Positions 42,332-50,781 are shown, numbered from the stretch's first letter. The stretch: DNA of 64,000 nucleotides from Phyllobacterium sp. T1293 (GCF_020731415.2 NZ_CP088273.1:563001-627000); one strand, 5' to 3'. Notes: generated by a model not told the origin, from the letters alone. A program made the numbers and translations.

Positions 42332-44908
42332 TCACCCGCGCATTTTAGCCCCGGCTGGATCAAACGGTGGCTCGATGTTGATGCGGGCGGCGCGGCGGAG
42401 GCCGAGAATTTCCACCTCAAATAAACCAGCACTTTCATTCTCAGCCAGTTCGGCAGGCACATAGCCCTGTGCCATGGAGTGCCCGACATAATGGGCGTAA
42501 CCGCCTGATGTCACCCAGCCGACAACGCGCCAATCGCCCTGAACCGCACCCTTGTCGCCATCAAAGGAAACAGCGGCACCCGTATCATTGAAGCGCGGGG
42601 CGCCGACGCCGTGCCCGGCTTCCACGACACCATAATCCTTGGTGACTTTGGCCCAGATCGGCTCATCGCCCATGACATCGGCAGCACCATCACCATCCGG
42701 CACGTCGATGATCAATGAGACGCGGCGCAGTTTTTTGCTGGTTCCGGCATCAAATTCCGCCTTTTCCTGCGCTGCGGCTTCGCGGCCGATAAAATCATTC
42801 TTGGTGAGCTTGATGAAACGATCCATCGAGCCCTCATAGGGTCCGTAGATCGGGCGCAATTCGCGGAACCATGTGGGGAAATTCTTTTCCAGCCGCATGG
42901 ACAGCAAAGCGCGCATGCCGAAATCAACAATATCGAATTCCTTGCCCGCATCCTTGATCGCCTTGTAAACAAGGCGCTGATAGGCCGGTTCCATCCAGAT
43001 TTCGTAACCGAGATCGCCCGTATAGGAAATGCGGTTGACCTTGCACGGTGCGCCGCCAACGGCCATTTCGCGGAAATCCATGAACCGGAAGGCGGTGTTC
43101 GACACATCTTCGTCGACAAGTTTGGCCAGAAGATCGCGGGATTTCGGCCCAGCGATGGAAAGGCCAACCAGCGTTTGATCGAAGCGGTGGATATGCACCG
43201 AACCGTCCTTAGGCTGATGTTTTTGGAACCAGCGCATGTGATAGCGCTGTGCGGCGGAGGAACCCCAGATGAGGAAACGATCCTCGGCTGCCTTGGCGAT
43301 GGTGAAATCGCCGATCAGCTTGCCCTTTTCATTCAGCATGGGCGTCAGCACAAGACGGCCTGTCTTTGGCATGGTGTTGGTCATGAGATAGGAAAGAAAC
43401 GCTTCTGCACCGCTGCCGGTCACTTCATATTTGGCGAAGTTGGCGATTTCGGTCACGCCGACCCGCTCACGCGTGGCGCGGACTTCATTGCCGATATGTT
43501 CGAAATCGTTGGAGCGGTGATATGAAACGATATCTTTGGCTTCTGTGCCCTTTGGTGCAAACCAGAGCGGTGTTTCCAGCCCCCAGGAATCGCCCATGAC
43601 GGCGTTCTGGCTGACCATTGTGTCATAGAGCGGCGTTGTCTGCTGCGGCCGTGCGGCGGGCAGTTCCTCGTTGGGGAAGCGGATGGAGAAGCGGCGCGAA
43701 TAGTTTTCGCGCACTTTGGCATTGGTATAGCGCAGGGTTGCCCATTCGCCGAAGCGGGCCACATCCATGCCCCAGACGTCAAAGCCGGGTTCGCCATGCA
43801 CCATCCAGTTGGAGAGGGCGAGGCCGACGCCGCCGCCCTGACTGAAACCGGCCATAACGGCGCAGGCGGTCCAGTAATTGGTCAGGCCCGGAACAGGGCC
43901 GACGAGCGGATTACCATCCGGCGCAAAGGTGAATGGGCCATTGATGATCTGCTTGATCCCGGCCTTTTCAATGCCGGGGAAATGCTTGAAGCCCACTTCG
44001 AGGGAAGGGGCAATGCGATCAATATCCGGCGCCAGCAGTTCATGGCCGAAATCCCATGGTGTATTAACCGGCGACCATGGCTTGGCGGCCTTTTCATAGG
44101 TGCCGAGCAGGATGCCGTTGCGTTCCTGCCGCGTATAAATCTCGCCCTTGAAATCCATGACGCCAATAAGCTCGCGGCCTGTCGATTGGTTGAACTCCAT
44201 GACTTCGGGCACGTCTTCGGTCAGAAGATACATGTGCTCCATGGCAAGCACGGGCAATTCGAGGCCAACCATGCGGCCAACTTCGCGGGCCCAGAGGCCG
44301 CCGCAATTGACGACATGTTCGGCCTTCACTGTTCCCTGTTCGGTGACGACATTCCAGGTGCCGTCCACTTCCTGCGTCAGTTCAACAACACGGTTGCGCA
44401 GGCTGATTTCTGCGCCAAGCTTGCGCGCGGCCTTGGCATAGGCATGGGTGGTGCCGGATGGATCAAGATGGCCTTCAACCGGGTCCCACATGGCGCCGAC
44501 AAAGTTCGTTTCGTCCATCAGCGGGAACATGGCCTTGGCTTCTGACGGGGTGATCAACTCGGTATCCATACCGAGATAGCGGCCGCGCGCATGGGCGAGG
44601 CGCAGGAAATCCATACGCTCGGGCGAGTCGGCCATCATGACGCCGCCGGTCAGATGCAGGCTGCAGGACTGGCCAGAGAGTTCCTCGATTTCCTTGTAGA
44701 GGCTGACCGTATAGGCCTGCAGCTTGGCAACGTTCGGATCGCCATTCAGCGTGTGAAAACCGCCAGCCGCATGCCAGGATGAGCCCGATGTCAGCTCCGA
44801 GCGTTCGATCAGCAGAACATCCGTCCAGCCAGCGCGGGCGAGATGGTAAAGGACCGAACATCCGACTACGCCGCCGCCAATGACAACTGCTTTAACGTGC
44901 GATTTCAT
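42332..44908 (-). CDS. Dimethylglycine dehydrogenase family flavoprotein (DAO + GcvT)
   Basis: 858 residues in the same layout as the plus-strand copy at 19221: N-terminal GGGVVG at 11-16, SSWHAAG with His46 in the position of the covalent-FAD histidine, then a C-terminal GcvT-type domain. Differences from the first copy are widespread, so the two probably differ in substrate. It lies 62 bases behind the second MttB-family gene and is likely co-transcribed, which would link removal of the first methyl from a quaternary amine with oxidation of the tertiary amine. Confidence 0.9.
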   Translation of the reverse strand: MKSHVKAVVIGGGVVGCSVLYHLARAGWTDVLLIERSELTSGSSWHAAGGFHTLNGDPNVAKLQAYTVSLYKEIEELSGQSCSLHLTGGVMMADSPERMDFLRLAHARGRYLGMDTELITPSEAKAMFPLMDETNFVGAMWDPVEGHLDPSGTTHAYAKAARKLGAEISLRNRVVELTQEVDGTWNVVTEQGTVKAEHVVNCGGLWAREVGRMVGLELPVLAMEHMYLLTEDVPEVMEFNQSTGRELIGVMDFKGEIYTRQERNGILLGTYEKAAKPWSPVNTPWDFGHELLAPDIDRIAPSLEVGFKHFPGIEKAGIKQIINGPFTFAPDGNPLVGPVPGLTNYWTACAVMAGFSQGGGVGLALSNWMVHGEPGFDVWGMDVARFGEWATLRYTNAKVRENYSRRFSIRFPNEELPAARPQQTTPLYDTMVSQNAVMGDSWGLETPLWFAPKGTEAKDIVSYHRSNDFEHIGNEVRATRERVGVTEIANFAKYEVTGSGAEAFLSYLMTNTMPKTGRLVLTPMLNEKGKLIGDFTIAKAAEDRFLIWGSSAAQRYHMRWFQKHQPKDGSVHIHRFDQTLVGLSIAGPKSRDLLAKLVDEDVSNTAFRFMDFREMAVGGAPCKVNRISYTGDLGYEIWMEPAYQRLVYKAIKDAGKEFDIVDFGMRALLSMRLEKNFPTWFRELRPIYGPYEGSMDRFIKLTKNDFIGREAAAQEKAEFDAGTSKKLRRVSLIIDVPDGDGAADVMGDEPIWAKVTKDYGVVEAGHGVGAPRFNDTGAAVSFDGDKGAVQGDWRVVGWVTSGGYAHYVGHSMAQGYVPAELAENESAGLFEVEILGLRRAARINIEPPFDPAGAKMRG

Positions 44909-44970
44909 TCACTTATGCCTCTTGTATAGGAATATGATTCAATGCGTTGAGAGTTTGATTCAAGCCGCCA

Positions 44971-46551
44971 TTAGAAGTCAGTCGGCGCGCCGCCCTCGGC
45001 CTTGCGTCTGGCAACGAAGGCGTTCAGCTCTTCCTCGATGGCCGGATCAATCGCTGGCTTCTCATAGGTGGCAAGCCGCTCTTTCCAGACGCGATTGGCG
45101 CGCTCAATGGCCGTGGGGGAACCCGCTTCCTGCCATGTCTCGTAATTGCGCCAGTCGGATATGATCGGCGCATAGAACGCCGTCTTGTAGCGGGACTGGG
45201 TGTGGGCCGTGCCGAAGAAGTGGCCGCCGGGACCAACATCGCGCATGGCGTCGAGGCCAAGGGCGTCTTCCGACAGGTCGAGCGGTGTCAGGAATTCCGC
45301 CACCATCTGCAAGAGATCAAAGTCGAGGATCATCTTTTCGTAGGAGCAGCACAGGCCGCCTTCCAGCCAACCGGCGGAATGCAGCATGAAATTGCCGCCG
45401 CCTTGGATTGCACCCCAGAGCGAGAAGACGGATTCGTAGGCGGCCTGCGCATCGACCGTATTGGCGGCGCAGACATTGGAGGTGCGATAGGGGATTTTGT
45501 AACGGCGGGCGAGCTGGCCGCCGACCATCTGCGCCTTCATATATTCAGGTGTACCGAAAGCAGGTGCGCCGGATTTCATATCGACATTGGAGGTGAAGCC
45601 GCCATAACCAACTGGCGCGCCTTTCTTGACCATCTGGGTAAAGGAGATGCCCGCCAGCGCCTCGGCATTCTGCTGAACAAGCGCACCGGCGATGGTGACG
45701 GGGGCCATGGCTCCTGCCAGCGTAAACGGGGTGACGATAACAATCTGCCCATTCCCCGACATATGGATGATGCCTTCCATCATCGGCACATCGAGCTTCA
45801 GAGGCGAGTTGGTGTTGATGATGGTGTAGGATGAGGCTTCGTTCTGCAACTGCTCCTGACTGATGCCGCGAGCAATGCGGGCGATTTCAATACCATCCAG
45901 ATTGCGCTCCTTGCCGAGCGAATAAATATGAAAAGCCTTGTCGGAGAGGGTGGCAAGATCTCGAATGCATTCGAGGTGGCGAACCGACGGGTGAATGTCG
46001 ATTGGTTCAACAGGATAGCCGCCCGTCATGTTGATGATGTTGTGCATCTGCGCCAGTTTGACGAAGTTGCGGAAATCCGCCTGATTGCCTGACCGTCTGC
46101 CATTATCCGTGTCGGAACAATTGGGCGCCGATCCCATCTGCGCGAAAATCAGGTTGTTGCCACCGAAACGCACATTGTGGGCGGGGTTGCGGGCGTGCAG
46201 GGTGAATTCCGATGGCGCATGGCCGACATATTCAAGGATCATGTCCTTGTCGAAATGCACGCGCATGGTGCCGGGACGCACATCCGCACCCGCCTGTTTC
46301 ATGATCTCCCGCGCGCCATCATGCAGCACATCAACGCCAATCTCCTGCAAAACGCGCAGCGAGGCATTGTGGATGGATTCCAGCTCATCGTCGGAAATGA
46401 TCTTGGTGGGCGCGAAGGGAATCTTCAACTGGCGGAAGGGGGGCTGGTCAAACGCCCCGCTTTCAATGCTGCGAGGGCGGGACCGTCCGCCACGCCGGCC
46501 ATGATCGCGTGCCGTTGCGGGGATTTCGATGTCTGTTGCCGGTTCACTCAT
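44971..46551 (-). CDS. MttB-superfamily methyltransferase, second paralogue
   Basis: 526 residues with the MttB fold: DFRNFVKLAQMHNIINMTGGYPVEP, VTPFTLAGAMAPVTIAGAL, SGAPAFGTPEYMKAQ and LHSAGWLEGGLCCSYEK. There is no amber codon in frame. The N-terminus carries RDHGRRGGRSRPRS before the conserved region. It is divergent enough from the paralogue at 35734 to suggest another substrate. It shares an operon with the dimethylglycine-dehydrogenase-like gene. No second corrinoid protein lies in the window, so it may use the one at 34783. Confidence 0.9.
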   Translation of the reverse strand: MSEPATDIEIPATARDHGRRGGRSRPRSIESGAFDQPPFRQLKIPFAPTKIISDDELESIHNASLRVLQEIGVDVLHDGAREIMKQAGADVRPGTMRVHFDKDMILEYVGHAPSEFTLHARNPAHNVRFGGNNLIFAQMGSAPNCSDTDNGRRSGNQADFRNFVKLAQMHNIINMTGGYPVEPIDIHPSVRHLECIRDLATLSDKAFHIYSLGKERNLDGIEIARIARGISQEQLQNEASSYTIINTNSPLKLDVPMMEGIIHMSGNGQIVIVTPFTLAGAMAPVTIAGALVQQNAEALAGISFTQMVKKGAPVGYGGFTSNVDMKSGAPAFGTPEYMKAQMVGGQLARRYKIPYRTSNVCAANTVDAQAAYESVFSLWGAIQGGGNFMLHSAGWLEGGLCCSYEKMILDFDLLQMVAEFLTPLDLSEDALGLDAMRDVGPGGHFFGTAHTQSRYKTAFYAPIISDWRNYETWQEAGSPTAIERANRVWKERLATYEKPAIDPAIEEELNAFVARRKAEGGAPTDF

Positions 46552-46678
46552 AGCTCATGCCCTTCACTTGCGATGGTGCCACTATCGCCACAGACGGGAA
46601 ATCCGTGCGCGGCCTGAGCGACGCTGACCGCAAGGGAAGCGACATGGGTGGGGAAACAGGGTTGCACCAAGATAAGTG
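46552..46678. other. Upstream region of the second MttB operon
   Basis: 127 bases without a gene. It contains a near-match to the recurring element (TGTCGCT, minus strand, at 46644-46638). This should hold the promoter of the MttB/DMGDH-like operon. Confidence 0.35.
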
Positions 46679-46820
46679 CGTGGTTCGCCCTTCGACAGGC
46701 TCAGGATGAGGGAGAGGGATGGGTTGCAGGGAGTGAGTTCTGTAATGGTGTGAAGTGCAATGTTGACGATTAGCGTTGCATCCACCTAACTCCCTCATGG
46801 TTGTTATGTCGAACCACGGA
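46679..46820. repeat. Dispersed intergenic inverted-repeat element, copy 8 (mixed arms)
   Basis: The left arm (46679-46716) is of the CGCCCTTCGACAGGCTCAGG type, while the right arm (46789-46819) is of the TGGTTGTTATGTCGAACC type. Outer GTGGTTCG and inner ATGAGGGAG parts still pair. The core GATTAGCGTTGCATCCAC is intact. Confidence 0.85.
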
Positions 46821-46849
46821 AGATGGTGATTGCATCCCTCAACATTGCA

Positions 46850-47220
46850 GTCACGGAACACACTCTCCCATTACCACGCCCGCTTTTGCGTCTGGCTATT
46901 GAAAGGTGGGAAAGACGGGCGATCCAAAGGGGAACGCGGAAGTCTTGGTATTGGTAGTGTAGTCAGTGCGTTCCCCGGAGATTTTCCTGTTTCAACCAAG
47001 AAAATAACCGGATCACCCGTCCCGATGACTGGTTTTACCCTTGTGAGATAAAACCTTTCCCCTGCGGTTGGGGTCTCCCCGCAGGTGAAATCATCGATCC
47101 TTTCCTGACTTCAGAAGGTTTCCGGAGCATTCCCGCCGGAAAGGACACCATCAGAATAAACGAGCTGGAATGGTGTTGGATAAGTTGGCACGATTTTTTT
47201 GAAATGGATGGTTGCAGCGA
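46850..47220. other. Non-repeat intergenic block with a start-less frame
   Basis: About 370 bases between two repeat copies. A plus-strand frame from about 46964 to 47226 runs without a stop but has no start codon at its head. Its product contains PDDWFYPCEI, AGEIIDPFLTSEG and WCWISWHDFF, which do not look like random translation. It could be a decayed gene or mobile-element fragment. I recognise no family. Confidence 0.3.
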
Positions 47221-47228
47221 TTGTTGAG

Positions 47229-47645
47229 CGTGGTTCGACAGGCTCACCATGAGGGAGAGCGAGGATTGCAAAGCTAATCGCCAACATTGCACATCACAGA
47301 TGTTGCAGCGCAAAGGTTGCAGAATATAGCTCCGGACATCTCAATCCTCTTCGTCATCACCTCAACCCCCTCCGTCATCCTCGGGCTTGACCCGAGGACC
47401 CACGACAAAGGGGAAGGAACGACTACAATTTTCGTGCTTCTCGATCATGGTCCTCGGGTCAAGCCCGAGGATGACGGAGAGAGAGGTGCTGGGAGTCAAG
47501 TTCTGCAGTCTTTGTTCTGGAACCTTAATTCTTCAATCTTTGCGCTGCACCTTTTTGCACTGCAATCTCTACGGTTAGCCTTGCATCACCCCTCTCCCTC
47601 ATGGTGAGCTTGTCGAACCACGAACCACGAACCACGCACCACGCA
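47229..47645. repeat. Dispersed intergenic inverted-repeat element, copy 9 (long, nested)
   Basis: The outer arms at 47229-47260 and 47591-47623 are of the GGCTCACCATGAGGGAG / AGCTTGTCGAACC types. Nested within, 47370-47399 and 47450-47479 are exact inverted copies of CTCCGTCATCCTCGGG-type sequence, the same palindrome found in copy 2. The ends carry short CGAACCAC repeats. This is the longest copy. Confidence 0.85.
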
Positions 47646-47707
47646 TTCACCCCCAGCACAGAAGTATCAGCGCGGCGAGTCTCCCACAAAGCGGGGATAA
47701 AGCGTTG

Positions 47708-48778
47708 CTACTCCGCAGCCTGATGGGTCAAATGGCTGATGGGTGTGACCATGGCCTGGATGAGGCTGTTCATGCTGATGACACCCAGTGGTTTGCCGCT
47801 TTCATCGACAACCGTTGCGTGCTGCTGGTTAGCATCCGTCATGGTCTTGGCGGCTTCCTCGAGGATTGTGCCGGTTTTCACCGTCACGCCGTTGGTATTG
47901 CCAGCACCGTCGCCCTTGGTGGAAATGGTATCGACCATGATGACCCGGCCGCGGTTTACTTCCTTGACGAAGCTGGAAATGTACTCGTCGGCGGGTTTCA
48001 GCACGATATCCTGTCCGGTTCCCTGCTGAACCACCTCGCCATCGCGCAAGATTGCAATGCGGTCGCCAAGACGCAGCGCCTCATCAAGATCGTGGGTGAT
48101 GAACACGATGGTCTTCTTGATTTCCTTCTGCAAATCCAGAAGCACAGACTGCATGTCCATGCGGATCAGCGGATCAAGGGCCGAGAAAGCCTCGTCCATC
48201 AACAGGATCGGCGCGTCATTGGTGAGCGCACGGGCAAGACCGACGCGCTGCTGCATACCGCCGGAAAGCTGGTTCGGATAATTGTCCTCAAAGCCTTTCA
48301 GACCAACGCGCTCAATCCAGCGGCGGGCCTGTTCTTCCTGCTTTGCGCGGCTCAATCCCTGAATTTCGAGGCCGTAGACGGTATTGTCGAGCACCGTGCG
48401 GTGGGGGAGCAGCGCGAATTTCTGGAAAACCATCGCCGTTTTGTGACGGCGAAACTCACGCAGATCGTTCTGGTTCATCTTGCAGACATCTGATTTGTCG
48501 ATGATGACTTCGCCGACAGTCGGATCAATCAGCCGGTTGATATGACGGATCAGTGTTGATTTGCCAGAACCCGAAAGGCCCATGACCACCTGAATGCAAC
48601 CGGCGGGCATATCAATATTGATATCGCGCAGACCGAGCACATGGTTGTGCTTTTCATTCAGCTCGGTCTTGGTCATGCCGCCTTTGACGGCTTCGACATA
48701 GGCTGCCGGTTTCTGGCCAAAAATCTTGTAGAGATTCTTGATCTGGATACCGGCGCCCTGAACGGAACGATCAGCCAT
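47708..48778 (-). CDS. proV: Glycine betaine/proline ABC transporter ATP-binding protein
   Basis: 356 residues from ATG 48778, which overlaps the proW stop by 8 bases. Walker A GLSGSGKST, signature LSGGMQQRVGLARAL and Walker B ILLMDEAFSALD are present; the C-terminal about 90 residues form a CBS-type regulatory region as in ProV/OpuA proteins. It energises uptake of betaine, the expected substrate of the demethylation pathway. Confidence 0.92.
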   Translation of the reverse strand: MADRSVQGAGIQIKNLYKIFGQKPAAYVEAVKGGMTKTELNEKHNHVLGLRDINIDMPAGCIQVVMGLSGSGKSTLIRHINRLIDPTVGEVIIDKSDVCKMNQNDLREFRRHKTAMVFQKFALLPHRTVLDNTVYGLEIQGLSRAKQEEQARRWIERVGLKGFEDNYPNQLSGGMQQRVGLARALTNDAPILLMDEAFSALDPLIRMDMQSVLLDLQKEIKKTIVFITHDLDEALRLGDRIAILRDGEVVQQGTGQDIVLKPADEYISSFVKEVNRGRVIMVDTISTKGDGAGNTNGVTVKTGTILEEAAKTMTDANQQHATVVDESGKPLGVISMNSLIQAMVTPISHLTHQAAE

Positions 48779-49658
48779 GAACCACCTCCTGGTGCTTTTG
48801 AAGGCGCATGCCATAGGCCTGGCTGACGCGGTCAAAAATGATGGCAATGCCGACAATGGCAAGACCGTTGAAAAGTCCGAGTGAGAAGAACTGGCCGTTG
48901 ACCGACCGCAGAACCGGCTGGCCGAGACCCTGAACACCGATCATCGAGGCGATGACCACCATGGCAAGCGCCATCATGATGGTCTGGTTGATACCGGCCA
49001 TGATGGTGGGAAGGGCAAGCGGTATCTGCACGTTCTTGAGCCGCTGCCAGCTGGAGGAGCCAAAGGCGTCAGCCGCTTCAAGCACGTCCTTGTCGACGAG
49101 CCGGATGCCGAGATTGGTCAGGCGGATCATCGGCGGAATGGCGTAGATCACCACCGCGATGAGGCCCGGAACCTTGCCGATGCCGAGAAGCATGACCACG
49201 GGGATGAGATAGACGAAGCTTGGCATGGTCTGCATGACGTCAAGAATGGGATTGACGATGCGCTGGAATGTATCGGAGCGGGCCATCACGATGCCGATGG
49301 GAATGCCGACGACGATGGACACGACAGTGCCGACGAAAATCATCGCGATGGTTTTCATCGCATCGCTCCACATATCGAAATAGCCGATGAGGAGGAGAGT
49401 GATGACCGTTCCAGCAACGATCTTCCAGTTGCGGCTGGCGATCCAGGCGATACCGGCGATCAGCAGGACCATGATCGGCCAGGGTGTCGACGTCATGAAT
49501 TTCTCGGCCTGGATGAGAAAATATTGCAGCGGCTGGAAAAATGACTCGATCACATCGCCATAGCTGCGGGTGAAAGCCTTGAAGCCTTCATCCATGGCTT
49601 TTTTCAAATTGCGGAGTGTCTCGTCATTCATTTTCGGGAATGAATAGAACCAATCCAT
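48771..49658 (-). CDS. proW: Glycine betaine ABC transporter permease
   Basis: 295 residues with six or seven hydrophobic segments and the binding-protein-dependent transport motif (EAADAFGSSSWQRLKNVQIPLALPTIMAGI). It lies between proX and proV in a minus-strand operon. Confidence 0.92.
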   Translation of the reverse strand: MDWFYSFPKMNDETLRNLKKAMDEGFKAFTRSYGDVIESFFQPLQYFLIQAEKFMTSTPWPIMVLLIAGIAWIASRNWKIVAGTVITLLLIGYFDMWSDAMKTIAMIFVGTVVSIVVGIPIGIVMARSDTFQRIVNPILDVMQTMPSFVYLIPVVMLLGIGKVPGLIAVVIYAIPPMIRLTNLGIRLVDKDVLEAADAFGSSSWQRLKNVQIPLALPTIMAGINQTIMMALAMVVIASMIGVQGLGQPVLRSVNGQFFSLGLFNGLAIVGIAIIFDRVSQAYGMRLQKHQEVVHG

Positions 49659-49739
49659 ATGTTGCGCCCCCTTCTTTGTGGGTCATGAAATGACCATCGC
49701 AACCGAACGCGATAACGCTCGGCCCATTCGGGATGGTGC

Positions 49740-49768
49740 GATGCGGCGAAGAGGGTCTTCGCCGCATC
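49740..49768 (-). other. Stable hairpin between proX and proW
   Basis: A 13-bp perfect stem (GATGCGGCGAAGA at 49740-49752 with 49756-49768) and a 3-base loop. There is no T tract on the minus strand, so it is more likely an mRNA-stabilising or processing hairpin than a terminator. It would let the binding-protein transcript exceed that of proWV. Confidence 0.7.
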
Positions 49769-49779
49769 AATTCAGTCAG

Positions 49780-50781
49780 TTATTGAACGGCTGCCTTGAT
49801 CTTTGCAGCGGCTTCCGGAGAAACCCATTTTGACCAGGTGGCTTCGTTGTTCTTCAGGTAATATTTTGCGCCATCTTCACCGGTGGCCTGATTGTCGACC
49901 ATCCAGGCAAGAAGCGCGTTAAACTCGACCGTGGAGAGCTGACGCTTCTTCAAATAGTCGAACGCGGGTCCAGCCCTGTCAGAAAATTTCGTGGTGACGA
50001 TCGTATAGATGTCGGATTTTGCCCAGCCATTCGGCTTTGGATCAGGACAGTCGGCAATGGTGGTGCAGCGCTGCCATTCCTTTTCATCAAACGGCACGCC
50101 ATTGTCGAGTTTGACCATGGGATATTTGCCGAGAATGGCGGTTGGGCCCCAGTAATAGCCGAGCCATGGCTCCTTGCGCTCGTAAGCTTTTGCAATAGAG
50201 CCGTCGAGGCCAGCAGCGGAACCCGTGTCAACAAGGGTGAAACCGTGTTTGTCGCCTTCATAGGCCTTGTAAAAATTGGTCGTTGTGATCTGGCAGGCCC
50301 AGCCTGACGGACAGTTGTAAACCGCACCCTTCTTGGGATCTTCAGGTGAGGGGAAAAGCTCCGGATGCTTCATGGCATCGGCGATTGTCTTGATGTCAGG
50401 ATGTGCATCGGCGAAATATTTGGGTATCCACCAGCTTTCCGTGCCGCCTTCGGTAATGGCAGGTGCGGCATAAACCAGCTTCTTTTCCTTGACTGCCTTT
50501 TCGAGCGGTTCACGCACCGAATTGAGCCAGCCTTCCGGCGCGACATCCGGTTGTCCCTTTTCGATCATCGATGTGAAGGTTGGAACGGTGTCGCCTGCGA
50601 CCAGTTCCGCATCGCAGCCATAGCCCTCGGTGAGCACAAGCTTGTCCAGATTGGCCAAGGCTTCCGCGGACGGCCAGTTCATATTCGCAATGGTAACGGA
50701 ACCACATTCTGCTGCCGAAGCGGCTCCGGCAAAGCCGAAAAACCCTGCGGCCAATAAAGTTGAAGCAAGTAGCTTCTTCAT
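49780..50781 (-). CDS. proX: Glycine betaine/quaternary amine-binding periplasmic protein
   Basis: 333 residues with a signal peptide (MKKLLASTLLAAGFFGFAGAASA) and an OpuAC-type domain (VTIANMNWPSAEAL, DVAPEGWLNS, YNCPSGWACQ). Aromatic residues that form the quaternary-ammonium cage in the family are frequent (Trp in NWPS, EGWL, ESWW). First gene of the proXWV unit, separated from proW by the hairpin. Confidence 0.92.
   Translation of the reverse strand: MKKLLASTLLAAGFFGFAGAASAAECGSVTIANMNWPSAEALANLDKLVLTEGYGCDAELVAGDTVPTFTSMIEKGQPDVAPEGWLNSVREPLEKAVKEKKLVYAAPAITEGGTESWWIPKYFADAHPDIKTIADAMKHPELFPSPEDPKKGAVYNCPSGWACQITTTNFYKAYEGDKHGFTLVDTGSAAGLDGSIAKAYERKEPWLGYYWGPTAILGKYPMVKLDNGVPFDEKEWQRCTTIADCPDPKPNGWAKSDIYTIVTTKFSDRAGPAFDYLKKRQLSTVEFNALLAWMVDNQATGEDGAKYYLKNNEATWSKWVSPEAAAKIKAAVQ

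Noticed and set aside
35734..46551. Pyrrolysine-containing trimethylamine methyltransferase
   Set aside because: Both MttB-family frames read through without an in-frame amber codon, and I see no pyl genes in the window.
1225..47645. CRISPR array
   Set aside because: The repeats are inverted, dispersed over kilobases and lack regularly spaced direct units with unique spacers. The one tandem array has 7-base units with no spacers.
22732..47645. Insertion sequences
   Set aside because: The repeat elements have inverted arms but no transposase frame inside or nearby, and no evident target duplication. They are better described as non-coding repeats.
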